This document shows, piece by piece, positions 35,837 to 48,656 of a stretch of 60,000 nucleotides of DNA. The number at the start of each line of letters is the position of its first letter. Positions within the stretch are counted from its first letter, which is position 1. Origin of the DNA: Bugula neritina. Its lineage: Eukaryota; Bryozoa; Gymnolaemata; Cheilostomatida; Bugulidae. Position numbers and translations under genes: made by a program. Location: positions 9,403,429-9,463,428 of the forward strand of contig OZ037769.1 in NCBI GenBank assembly GCA_964035545.1, written 5' to 3'. Below the pieces are notes generated by a model. That model had not been told where the DNA came from. It saw nothing but the letters and a program-made list of their open reading frames with translations, and made no database searches.

Positions 35837-37588
35837 CATATTAGTCACCTGCATCTCAGCTGTTTAGTAATAAGCTGAAGCTATAAGTTAATTAACTGTC
35901 ACAGAGGAGTTTATTCTCCTAGTTGGGCATAATTTGATGCACTGTATCTTAGTGGCCAGCTCCAGTATAAATTGGTTTCATAACAGCCATTGTAAAATAT
36001 TTGTATTTATTTTGGTTTTTCATGTTATGTTGACTGAATCATGATTTGTGAGTTTTTATCTTTCAAAATCTGTCTCTAATGAAAACTTCACCAGGATTAT
36101 TCCAAGACACATGACTCATCAAATGAAAATATCATATGCTTGTGTCATATTGTTAGTGAAGGTTACTTTTAGCAACACTGAGCAATACTACGATATGGAT
36201 CTCCTACAATATATGTTGAAAGTTGCATATTTGCACCCTATACCATCTGGCATAGGTTGTCTGAAATATACTTTATTTTGTGTAATTCGCTAATTTGGAC
36301 CTCGCAGATTTCTTAAGCATGCTGATATTTTTTATTACATGTTTTTAAGATAAAAAGTAAAGTAATGTAAAGTAAATAATATAATTAGTAAAGAATCAGT
36401 GCAACATGGAGAGAACAGTGCCTACAAATACTTGATGCTATGTGTGTAACCTTGACTGTAACGCTCTTGTCTGGTGCTTCTAGTCTGTGTAAAAGAGTTG
36501 GACCAGTCTACCAGTGTTAAGGTTAATGTCAATCATTTAGGCAACAACTAAAGATCAGCATAAGTATAATTGAATCACGCAGCCTTGAAATGGTACAGCA
36601 CCCAAACATATTTTCAATTATTTCCTGGTACCACATTTATTATCACAAAACTTCTTTTAACATAAATTATAATTGGTCTTTGCAAAATATTGTTTTCAAA
36701 CAGTTTATGCCCTATTTTTATTGAAAACACAAAAGCTGCAAGTTCTGTAAAATTCACAAAATTTCACCAAAGCAACTGAAAATACTTTCAGATGCACAAA
36801 ACTAATGCATGAGAGCAATATTACTGTAATTTACAATCTTACTGCAGATGCAGTGCAAGTCAGAACTACATAAAATGAATAATTTGCTGGGCTTTGCTTT
36901 GGGGAAGTTTTGTTGATTTAACCAATTTTGTTAATATTGCCCTTCAGGTTCTTAATTTCTGTTTAAACAAAATAAATTCAATGGCTGTAAAATATCATGT
37001 TGCTGTAGCCTGTAATAATGTAATGAGTAGAGAATGCAACTGTGACTATATGGTCATATATTTTAGTTGTTGGGTATTGCACATGATAATGGATAACACG
37101 TACATAATATGTATAGGAGTAGGAGCTAAAGCATATAGCTTGTCTAAAGTTTAAATTAAGTAAAGCCTGCAAGGGATGCATGTTATTTGCCATAAACTAT
37201 AAGTTCCATTATCATCTTAATTTCTCTTGTTTGCTTCACCCTGACTACTATGAGTGGCATACATGTACTGGGTGTATAAAATGCATACATACATGTATAT
37301 ATTATTACAATATTGGCTTAGTGTACCCAGCAAAGGATATTGTATTAATAATATTAGAGCCTATAAATTTACTTGATGCATACATTATATATTTTAATGG
37401 TTTTTACAACAGTACTTATGCTGATATATTATGTCTGTATATCCAAATTAACTGTGTTTGTAGGATTTCTTTTATATCTATGGACTATGATGTAATCAAA
37501 CATAATTATTTTGTTTTCCTTTTAAATTTTGAAAATAGTAGTCAGTTTCTATAACAGTCAACATCCACAACATAAGCTTTCAAATAAA
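35837..37588. other. 4E-T 3' UTR and intergenic DNA
   Basis: AT-rich and without a credible ORF. Several AATAAA-like hexamers occur (for example near 36970 and 37583), but the real cleavage site cannot be chosen from sequence. Confidence 0.4.
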
Positions 37589-39173
37589 CTATAAATATAT
37601 GGTAGCATATTGGCTTTGAAAGCTCAGAGGGATGTTCAGCTTCTCTCTTGTTGGAAAAACTATTAGATTGTTCAGTTCTCTTGCTAAAATATCTAATGTG
37701 TTTTTGAAAGCTTTGCTTGCTAGCAATCTAGAGATATAAAAAAGGTCAGCAAGTATTTGAAACTGTAAACCTTGACGCAGCTTCATCAAAGCCAATAAAA
37801 GTTTATCTTGTCTTGTTAACTTTTTTCTGAGAGTGAGAACTTTCATCTTCAGACATATAAATCTAAATATAGAAAATAAAGAATGAAAATTAAATTATGA
37901 TTCAAATTATAATGTATGTGCTAAATAAATTTTGGGCTTAGTTTGTATTCATTCAGCAGTTTTTACCCTCTGGTAAGTAGCTTCAGTTATATTTTGCAAC
38001 AACTTTGAAGTTCAAGAACTGCTAGCTGAAGGCTTGACCCAATATATCACTATCCAAACAGAATGTAATGTGTGTCAACATGTGTTACATAATATTGTAA
38101 CAGTACATGGTAAGCTAGTTGTATGAATACATGCTTTGAATGAAGTTATGAGTTTAAACAAATAGTGTTGACAAACAATTATTACTTCATTTTATAATTA
38201 TACTATAACTAATTCAAACCCATATTATTTCTAGAATAGCATTTAATAATGTTTGTGAATAAGTGAAACTAGTAACAAGTGTAAACCATTTTAGTTTTAA
38301 ACACTGAGTTAGTTTCAGCTAAAAATTAGATTAGGAGGCCACTTTTGATAAGCTTTAAAATAACCAAAGAAAATTTAAGTCAAAACAATTTACTTTTCCT
38401 GGAGAAAGTGAGTCAATTTGTCCACAAATAAAAGCAGACTGCTGCTTGTTTAAATAAAACCCTAAACTAAATAAGTCAAAGCATACAGATGACCACTGTG
38501 GTATTTATGAATATCTTACATAAAACAACATCTTTAATAAAAAATGTATGAATGATGTACTCACACTGCAACAAATTTAATTAAAATGACAGTTTTACTA
38601 CACATCAAATTTAATCAATGTAGAAATTTTAGCATAGTGAGACTTGCATTGTTTATTTGTACTAAACCATAGTCTATCTTTGCAATAAGAAAATTATAAT
38701 TTTTACCTTGCTAAAAAATAGTATAGAGAACGTGTAGGTATTCCAGTATAGAATTTAGTTTGCTCATCTGTAGTGGTGAAAGTTTTAAAAACTTTTACTT
38801 TTTCAATAGTTGCTTTTTGTTTAAACGTGGAACTTTTTGAGCCTTTTCTTCCAACTTTTGATTTTCGTCTATCAATAGAATGTGCAGATCTTTTTTTCTG
38901 AGTAGTTGATGATTCTGGTAACTCAGTTACTTCTGGTGAAGTCTGACTATGAGGATGGCTGTCAGATGAGTTCTGTTGCTCTATATCAGCTGACTCTGTT
39001 GATAACGTTTTCTGTTTGCTTCCTTCACATGTTTCATTAAAACCACTGTTTTTTGTGAGTCTTACATTATATGCTTTAGTGCGTTGGTAACTCAAATGAA
39101 AGGTTGGAGTTGGATTTTGCTCAGTGGACTGACCATCCTTATGATTATGATAGTCTGCTATGCTCTCTGTAAT
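37589..39173 (-). pseudogene. Transposase-derived HTH_Tnp_4 protein lacking the DDE domain
   Basis: Two coding exons join in phase 2: 38707-39173 (acceptor GCTGTAG, donor GTAAAA) and 37589-37862. A tiny first exon ATGGCACAG at 39236-39244 would keep frame and give 249 aa, but its 62-nt intron is short and the ATG lies in repeat-like sequence. The first exon is Ser/Thr- and Lys-rich and ends FYTGIPTRSLYYFLAR; the second has LTRQDKLLLALMKLRQGLQFQILADLFYISRLLASKAF, the helix-turn-helix of DDE_Tnp_4/PIF-type transposases found just before the catalytic domain. After FPTREKLNIPL the frame stops; no DDE domain was found downstream. It is either a truncated transposase remnant or a host-retained DNA-binding module. 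Confidence 0.55.
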
Positions 39174-39249
39174 CTACAGCCACCATTGGTGACTGATGAA
39201 ATTTAGAATTTGAAGTAAAAATGTGTTATTTTTACCTGTGCCATTATAT

Positions 39250-42200
39250 AGAAATGTATATCTAGCTTTTATATAATATTCTTGTAATTTTTCATCATAG
39301 CAAGAACTAAATTACATTGTTTCCACACTAATATTTCATATATTTATAGTTTATTTGAAAGCTTACGTTGTTTATTGTGGATGCAGTTAACTGCTGCAGA
39401 AACTGACTACTATTTTCAAAATTTAAAAGGAAAACAAATTCTTGGTGCAGAAGTGGCAGAATATGTAATACAATTTTTTCAAATTGAAAGTAAGAAATGG
39501 GGTCATTTCAGCATTCATAAGCTGCACATAATAGCTTATGTGTATATTTATACGGTGTGGACTTGCTATTACTGCGAGCAACAATATTACCAGCATGGGT
39601 GGTTGATTTAACCTCTTAGTAGTTCCCATGGCTTACATACAATAAAATTCTAGTTGAGTAGAATATTTACTATTGTAAAGTACAAAACAAATGACCAGAA
39701 TATTTCATTTGTTAAACAGAAATTTTGTAATACTACTGTGGATTGGCTACTGTACATTAGCTAGATGTAGGCGGAGTCTACACTACCTAGCCATCCAGAT
39801 GCATATACTAAAGGGCCATTCAAAAACCAGCCAATCAAAGTCATGTACCAAATTCACAGATGTTTACTGCAAGCTTCCAATGCTAAACAATAACCCATTC
39901 AAGCTGCAACAACAAATAACTACTAAGCTGGCAGTTATGTAATAATTGGCCTTAAGTTGCAAAAGTGTACCAGGTCATTTTTCCAGACATGCAATTTTTA
40001 ATTGCGTTTTATAAACACTTAATTTAGACATTTTGAAAAATCATTTCAAGAGTCATCAATTTAAGATATGAAATTAAATAATGCATGAAAAAAAAGTTGC
40101 ACAACTAGCTTTTAGAAGCATGCATTTTGCAATTGAACTTGCAGAATTTTATATCAGTTGCAATGGTAAGACATTGACCTGGTACACTTCGCTGATTGGC
40201 TGAGTTTTACATGGTCTATTGTAGTAGCACTACAGCAAGTTTAAATGGCATTGTATTTTATCGGTTTTTAACATAAGATTAAAACTCAAATACTTCATAA
40301 CCAAATAAAGGTGTCAGATAAAATTGGCACAGGTAAAAATATCGCAAATAAAAATGGCTCAGTAAATATGATGTGGGCAATAATGGCATGGATGAAAAAT
40401 TAGGTAAAATGGCACATTTTCAATATTGGGGTTTGTGTTGGGGGTTAATTGGGATTGGGGTTTCAAGTTAGGAGGTTTGAATTTGGGGTTTTAGTTTGGG
40501 GGTTGGGGGGGGTTAGTATTGAGGGTTTGGGAAAATTTAACATCAGTGCGTGTCATTTTTGCTACTTTTCCAGTTTTACCTGCGCCATCACTATACCTAA
40601 AATTATAAATAACAGTGAACCAAAGCTACGTAATTTATTTAATTTACGTAGTTGCTATCTCATGTTACCGAAACCTTATGTAAAATAGTTTAACTTTATA
40701 GTAACTGTCTCATTCGCTAGAACCAAAGCTAAAGCTACTGCAACTGCTTGCCACAGAAAATGATTCGACCTGGTGGTAAAACGAAGTGGGTACAATAGTT
40801 TGTGGTTTTAGGGTTTGAAATCAGGGGTTTTGATCACCCCTAACTCTAAATTTAAGAATTGCATACTATTGCAATCATTTACCACCAAAGTGCAGCCGTC
40901 ACAAAACAATTCACAAATGTTATGATGGATATCAATATTAATTAAAACTTAAAAGATAATATATACTTATATTTATACTTATACTTATAGTTATACTTAT
41001 AATTATAGTACATGTTTACAGTGTGAGTGTGAGTGTTATTATTTGTATATATTATTTGAAATAACCGTTATTACTATTACTATTAGTAATACTATTACTA
41101 TTAGTATTAGTGTTGCTAATAGAATCGCTACTAAAAGTAACAAATATTTATATATATATATAAATAAATAACTCAAACTGTTTTAAAACAATCACATCAG
41201 ACTGAGACTCAGTACTACTACTACTACTAGTCCTAGTAGGAGTAGCCAGTGGATTCACAATGATGTTGATAATCACAAACTTTGTGATTATCAATATCAT
41301 TGTGACAAAGTGAAAGTGAATGAATCAAACTCAATGACCATCATAATCAGTATAACTTAAACTATAAATATTTATTTTCAATTCGTATAGTTTTAGTTTA
41401 GTTACTGTAACTATAAGTGTAACTATAGGTATCACTGATTACTATTAGTATTAGTTATGTTACTTATTAGTTATTACTAATGTGAGTAATCAGTAATGGT
41501 AATACTAATTGTACTACTATTAGTATAAGTAGGCTATTACTGTATTACTATTACTATTAGTATTATATTTAGTGAACATATTAAAAATTATGAATTCATT
41601 TTAAAATTTCATGTTTAATATTAGTATTACGTAAACTTAAAGGACTAAAAGGTAATATTATTTATTTCTATTGGTTCCATTACAGCTTTTTACCTCCCTA
41701 CCAATACCATCTACCTAGTTTTACTAAACTGGAATGGACAAGATTTTTCTCTTGATCTGAGCTCATCCTAATTCTAGTAGTAGTAGGCTTTCTTTTGATT
41801 AAATCTGAATTTTAATTTGCTCTGAGCCATTTAAATTAGTACCACATACTCTGCAATTTTGTACACTCCCAAGAGCTTCAACTACTATAAGTATAAAGAT
41901 GACCTTTGTTGAAGTTTTTTTTTCAATTTGTTCGTGATTTTCAGTGCCAGATTTTGATATTTTGCTTTTCCTATCTTACCAGAGACAATGATATTGATGA
42001 TCATTGTTTCTGCGTTTGTCGAATATCAAACTATCAATGCTTCCACCCCTTAATTGTTTGCCAACTTTTGAATATAAATATTAAAATTCCACAGCATTTT
42101 GATGCTTTTCCTTTCTTTTACTAATTCGTCTTGTAATTGAACTTTTTCTAGATTTTATAAATTTTACACAATTTTCAATGAACTATTGGAAGTCACACGA

Positions 42201-42339
42201 TAATTTGCCCATTGCTATCTTCTCACATGCATTGAGTATATGTACTACAGTTACATCACCTATTTAACGTATTCAATGTTTTGCTTGCGAGTTCTTTTAC
42301 TATGGTCACCTTGTACTTCCTAGTGTCAAGTGCCTAATG
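39250..42339. other. Intergenic region with G-rich and simple-repeat patches
   Basis: No gene recognised. Contents: G-run-rich segment 40430-40525; TTAGTATTACTA-type repeats about 41060-41110 and 41400-41580; a near-perfect palindrome 41256-41304; and several GTAAAAATGGCACA-like motifs (also near 21710). Confidence 0.5.
41256..41304. repeat. 49-bp near-perfect palindrome
   Basis: 24-bp arms around one central base (CACAATGATGTTGATAATCA... against its inverted copy) with a single mismatch. Confidence 0.85.
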
Positions 42340-42757
42340 GACCCTTTTCAGAGGTCCCCAATGTCTCCCCTTACAATTAAGAGTTGTGTCCTCCCAAAAT
42401 GAAAATGTTTAACAAGTTTAACTTAAACGTATTTTTGTGGTTTTGGTTGCTGAGCAAAGCTAAAGTGCCACTTCAGCATTGCTCAGTAACCAAAACCACA
42501 AAAATGCTTTCAAATTTAATTTCTTCCAAATTTTTCATGAAATATTTTTAAAATTGTTTTTAAGCTGCTAACACTCGTCCTCATACCAAAATATCTATTT
42601 CCTAAAAAACTAATACTATAGCATAATTAGAGTTTTAAGTAACAGCCAAACTTCAAGTTTTTAATAAGTGCTCTTTATACAAACGTTCAACCTCTCCAAT
42701 TTGGGGGGACACAACTCTTAATTGTAAAGGGAATATCAGGGACCTCTGAAAAGGGTC
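42340..42757. mobile_element. MITE with about 55-bp inverted ends and a large central hairpin
   Basis: Ends: GACCCTTTTCAGAGGTCCC on the left and its inverted copy on the right, with similarity continuing inward through TTACAATTAAGAGTTGTGTCC on both sides. A second palindrome at about 42429-42508, around TTGTGGTTTTGGTTGCTGAG and its inverse, sits left of centre. No coding capacity; no clear target duplication. Confidence 0.8.
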
Positions 42758-44597
42758 TATATAGAGCAACTAACAAAATTCTCTTTGCTTTGTTTTATTT
42801 TTACCCATTTTAAAAATTGAGCTTCAAATTTCTTTATTTTTTTCTGAAGTGATGATGATGCACAAGCTTTTCTTTTAAATAATTTTTTAATTACTCTCAG
42901 TTTTCTGTTATACTGTAGCTTGTATTGTATGAAACAGTTCAATTTCATATTTTTATCTCTGCCCTTCATGTCATCTGACAAATTGCCTTTCTACATTTCT
43001 CGATCAATCAATTCACCTGATGCTTTCCTGCCTGCTAACATGCAACCTTTACACATTTAATTTTAGTATAGTGCAAGGCTTATTAGTTTTCTTAAATTTC
43101 TATTCATTTATTTCCAATTATTGACAGATGAATCGAGTATTGTAGCCATCTATTTATTTTGTTTTATCATAATGCTTTCATTTAGTTACACTGTATCATC
43201 TGTTCATTCAGTACACTGATTCATTTACTGTGCTGTCTTATCTCTTCTTGTGACCAATGTAGAACATTTTTGCAATCTAAGTTTCATATTTTTGTAAAAA
43301 ATTTTGCTGTGTTTTTCAACACTTACAATTTTGATTTAATATCAAAGCTTTGGTCGTTCATATATACGAAACGATTTACTTTACTGCTTTATTTAAACGT
43401 GTAGTGTTTAGCAGCTTTCCTCAATAATACTGATGGTTGGATTAGACTTTAGAGGATACACAAAAAAATAGTAGAGATAGTTTCTTCAAAACATTAGCTG
43501 CAGTTGTCTACTTCAGTGTTATTTTTAGTTATTTATTCCAGCTCAGTGTTTCCTATACCTCATGTTGTTTCTCACTAATGCAATAACATTCTTAGCCATT
43601 CTAGTTATTTGCACAGTCTTTTATCTTTCTTGCAACCACATTACTATTACTAATGCTGCCACCAGTACCATCACTGCCACCACCACAGATACTACTAAGT
43701 CATTTGAATAATTTATTGTTTTAGTTTTCATTATTCAGTCTGCACTAATTGATCTTTATAAGAAGAACCATTTTAATGATTGTGTATTTCAATAGGTTGT
43801 ATTGGTAGATTTTATCCTCTTTCAATGGTCAAAATGGGTTGGTGGCTACTGTCCTCAAAGGCTGCAATGATCGATGTTATACTTGCCCTTTTATTCCACC
43901 TTCTGTTAACCTCTGTAACCAAAATCCTAATGCTTCATAATTTTTTCATTTTCTTTGTATTCTACCATGGAGTGACCTGAATTATCTATAATATTCCTTT
44001 CTGTATTCTTATCACCAAAAGCTATCTTGTGTTCCATTTCTTCAATAACTCTCTGAGAGTAGATGTTTAAGTTTCTAATGATTTTTACACCAGTATTTTC
44101 TTGTATTAGTTTTGCTCAGTCATAATATCATTTATCACTATGTGTAAGCCCATGAAGTTGACTCAACTCCCAATATATGATGACAGGAAGTCATAAACTG
44201 AAATAAAACGATTAGCTCATTCTCATCATTGTTAATAAATTGTTGGTAATAAGTTCAACTTTTAGATTAAGCATTAAACAGTCAAAATAGAGATGCGTTA
44301 AAGCTAACAAGTAAATTATGCAGAATTTGAACTGAAACTTAATTTTAGATTATCAGTCTACTATTGAAATTTACCAGTGTTAGTATTTTATTTTTGATTT
44401 ATCTATCATATGTTATCCCATTTGATATTTGCCTGCACTTTAATTACTTATTGGTATTTGATGCAATTTTAGGGCACTCTGTTATTTTGTAATACTTGTT
44501 TAAAATCTTGTCTTGTTATTAACAGATTTCAAAAAGGTTTCCAATAGTGAAAAATTACAAGTTGAGGGGAGACAATTGAACCATCAAACTTTACCAA
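42758..44597. other. Intergenic/5' region of RNF25, nothing else recognised
   Basis: AT-rich. The acceptor-like TTAACAG at 44520-44526 suggests that the RNF25 start exon has a non-coding exon upstream, which could not be located. Confidence 0.4.
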
Positions 44598-47500
44598 ATG
44601 GCATGTGCATCGAATTCAATTGAACTTGGAACAAGGTGAGTAATGATTACTTTACAAGATCTAACACGATTTCAAATCGTGAGTTACGTTTGCATCAAAA
44701 AATAACTTTAGGTTCATCTACATTTGTTCTTATTTACTCTACATATTCAAATTTTATGAATTGTGGGCCTGTCTCCCAGCCACGAGTTCTTTTATAACGT
44801 ATATCAGATTATTTTCCTGAGCAATTGGCATTTATAAATTGTACTTTAGATAAGCATTATTTTAACAAGCATCTTTCTTTCGTACAGCTGCAGCATTCGG
44901 TTTCCTTTCCACTCGAATACTTTTTTAATATTCTATTTTCAAGTCAGAACAAAAAATATTTACAAAATAATTCATTTTAGTATTAGTTGTAAATGATGTT
45001 TTATTAGTTTGAGGAACATTGAAATAATGTTCACAAAAAGTAAACTTTTCAAAAACTTTCAACTGCTTGTTTACAGTTCTTCATTTATATTTAAGTTTCA
45101 TGGTTTTGAAATTAAATGGCAAACTGTAGTAAGCAAGGGCTTGTTTGTTCAAAAGCTCAATGTCCCATAACCTTTTGATTTTATACATTATAATTTTTTA
45201 CTATTGCAGTACAATGATATTATTTATTAACAATTCCACCAATGTTTTCACTAGTGTGCCGGCAATTACAAACAGCAATGCAGATTAACGCACTATGTAC
45301 TTGTCATGTTTCAATTGAATTATGTGTTATTCAACATATGACATTGTTACTTATACATTTTAGGCTGATGGAGGAGATTGAGTTTTTGACCAATGTGTAT
45401 ACAGCTGATGAAGTGTCCATTCTTTACGATGATGGGTAACTTGACCTAATTTTGCAATAAATGTTATATTCTTTTGGTGGTATATGCTTTCCATGTAAAA
45501 CATTGACATGTTTATTTTTCATAGGGGAAGTACAATTCAAACGGTGGTGATGACAATTCACCCAGCAACAGCTGGCAATGTTGATGAGCAATATGTTTGT
45601 TTGAATCTCCATGTTCAACTTCCTCAGCAGGTATTTATGAACAGTCTTATGATAATCTATTATTCAACTACTAAACTTGGTTATGCATGAGTTCTAGTTA
45701 GTTAGTTGAACATTGAAGTTAGGGTATTCATTCACTATTTGCCAGTATCCTGATGAAAGCCCCACTATTGAAATGAAAAATCCTCGAGGTCTTGCTGAAC
45801 AAGATGTGTCTAGGTAACTATATAAATGTAAAAGTTGTCATCCTGACATTTTTGTAGAAAATTATTGTATGATTTTTTGTTTATAATTTAAAGCCAACAG
45901 GCAGTTTTCAGCCTTGATGCAATTGCTTGTTGAACTAAAATTAAACCATTTTAAAACTTGATCTATGGCTATTTTGATTATTTTTAGGCTCAAAGAGATA
46001 TTAAATGAATACATTTATACAGAAAAAGGAAATCCAATTTTATTGCAACTTTTTGAGGTGATATACTCATTGCTTATTTAACAAGTGTGTTCAGTTAGTG
46101 TTTCTTGGTGACATGTATCTTGTAGATGCTTTGACATAAATTATTGTTAATTTTCCTAAACTTCTCTTTTGTATAATTTAGTTGGCTCGAGATACACTTA
46201 CTAACAGTAATGTGCCACACGGTGACTGCAGCATATGCCTCTCTGACTTCCAAGATCCTAAAAGACAGTTTATTCGAACTCAGTGCTATCACTATTTTCA
46301 TTCTTCTTGTATTAGCAAATACAAAGCACACTGGGAAAAAAGTCAAGTGGCTGAAGTTAGTGAATTGCATCAACACCTAAGTAATAGCGCCACTCAAGAG
46401 CTGCAGGTGAATGCCTGTGACATCTGAACATACTTACAATATCTTTCTTGCTATAATTTGTTTAACGTTTATTCAGCATATATACACTAACAGTGTTACA
46501 GTTCCAGTGTCCAGACTGCCGGAAGCCTATATCTCTACCTAATGGTTTGGCAACAGAAGATGAAAATCATGATAGCCATGATGATCTTACTATTTCTGAT
46601 GACATAAAGTATCAGCAGAGAAAATGGGAAAATATCTTTAAAAAGCAACAAGCTAATGGTGGAATTATCAATTTGGAGCAGGAAAAACAGAAGTATAGAT
46701 TGCCAGCACCAAGACTTTCTCCTCCTTCAACGCCAATCCCTCCTGCCACCTCTCAATTGGATGACCTATCTCAGGTGAATATGCTTAATTATCTATTTGA
46801 AAACTGGTATCTACATACATGTACTATATTGGAAGCCAACATTTCTAAAATAGTCTAGTTTATTTGAAATTACTATAATTTTAGGTGAAATATTTGATAT
46901 ATTTTAAAACTGCTTTTGAAGAAAAAGCAATATTATAGGGGTGGGCTAAGACATTTTAATTTAATCCTTAGAAGATTTGTCTAGCTTTTTGCACAGGGTC
47001 TTGTGTTACCAAATGTGTCACCTTCACCATCTACTTTGCCTTTTTTAAGCTATAATAATAAACATTATGCATTGCACCAAGTTGATGGGCAACGTCTGGT
47101 GATAGTAACAGAAGACCAGTGTTTATAGTCTTGATGTTTCTAATTTACTGTAAACTTGCTATATCAATACCTACAGCATCCAACTCCAAACCTAATGTTT
47201 TAAGTTATTGGACTCCAAACTACATTTAAAGATTCCTAATTTTCAAATATTATTTTTTTCAGGTATAAAGAAAGTTCAAATACTAAGTTTTGTTCCTCAA
47301 ACTTCCATTGCGTTATCCCTTAACACTTCTATGCTTACACTCTCAATTCATGTTCAATTACTTGTTTGGTTTATTCATTTTAATGACTCGGTGACAATTA
47401 AATTGACAGGGTTATGCTACTGCAATACAGCATGGAACAAAGTGAATAAATTCATATTATAGATGTTTTTTCTACATCTAAGTTCACATCTTTGATTTTA

Positions 47501-48316
47501 AGAATCTTTTTGATGCCAAATGTTCTAATCTCAAACATTATTGAACTAATATAATTTGGAATTTTTATTTCAGAGTGAAATAACCAAATATAGAGTAAAG
47601 TTGGCCTACAACCTATAAAATTTAATAATGACCATTTTGTCAACTTTGGTCAACAGTTATTCACTTATTTTGAACTGTTTTAAACTCTTGAAAATTATGC
47701 TTATTTCAGATATCTAATTTTAATAGCAGTGATGTTATTAGGACATCAACTGGTAAATATCATTCACCACTCACAGGGTATTTCAAGTATTTCAATATTG
47801 TTGTAGTTAGATTCTAAATATGGTATGGCACAAGATGAATCGAGCCCACTTTGCTCATTTGGCAATATGAATATAAGATCTGAACGTCGCTCTTCAGAAA
47901 GCAAAGAAGTGATTGAACAAAGTGAAGAGAGATCAAGCATTAAGAGCAAACCTTTTAGCTACAGATCCAGACAAAGTCATATTACCAACCGTAGATATTG
48001 CTATCATAATACAAAATCTAAGAATCAACCTAGAGATCATCGTAATATTCCATCTCAAACCACCAAGAAAATAGCAATTAACGAGTCTGGAGGAGAGCCA
48101 AGGAACAAATCTTTCCAACCCATATACACAAGCAGATCAGCAAGGTCTGAAAAAGGCACTGGTACTAAAGGTACTTTGAAACCAGCAAGCATGCCTCGTC
48201 AACCCTTACAACAACCAGAAATCACAAGAAAAGGAAACAGAAATACAAATTATAAATTTCACCGATCACTCAAAAATAAAAATCCTGAAGACTCCGTAGA
48301 ATGCAGTGGAAGCTGA
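44598..48316 (+). CDS. RNF25: RING finger E3 ubiquitin ligase RNF25 (AO7), complete, 9 exons
   Basis: RNF25 is an RWD-RING ubiquitin ligase; in vertebrates it acts with UBE2D/E enzymes and ubiquitinates RPS27A and eRF1 during ribosome stress. Coding exons: 44598-44635, 45364-45435, 45525-45630, 45746-45813, 45988-46057, 46182-46406, 46502-46774, 47710-47752, 47811-48316; 1401 nt, 466 aa (human 459). The start MACASNSIELGTRLMEEIEFL fits the RWD helix, followed by YTADEV, ITLHPAT-like MTIHPATA, QYVC, YPDESPTIEMKNPRGL. The RING is CSICLSDF...CYHYFHSSC...then, after a 40-residue insert and an intron, CPDC: all eight ligands present. GGIINLEQEKQKY matches the conserved GGIIDLEAERNRY. The C-terminal exon is basic, Ser/Arg-rich and poorly conserved. 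The first and eighth exons are short and rest on phase and splice consensus. Confidence 0.93.
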
Positions 48317-48550
48317 AATGTAACACTTATTAACCTAATGGATCCAGTAACGGCAAACTAGTTAATGTGGGCCATATTACAGAAGTAAAGAGAAATAGTA
48401 AATCCAGAAACAAAATTAGGCCACATTTCTACATTAGAAGACAAATTTAAGTTACTGATGAGTTAGACAGATTTCATACAGTTGCAGGCACATTATTTTT
48501 ATGTATTTATTTTTTCAAGTTTGCACTTTATTACTTCTTTTTGGTGCTGT

Positions 48551-48556
48551 AATAAA
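48551..48556 (+). terminator. Candidate RNF25 polyadenylation signal
   Basis: AATAAA 235 nt after the RNF25 stop and 101 bp before the FAM20B stop on the opposite strand. TTTATT motifs nearby (about 48500-48530) could serve FAM20B, so the two 3' UTRs may overlap. Confidence 0.4.
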
Positions 48557-48656
48557 AAGATGTTTACACATTTGTAAGTTTGTTATGCACTTAGAAGATT
48601 GACAATTGACAAATATATTTTAGACAGTATGTATATCTCTATAATGTGAAATCTTT

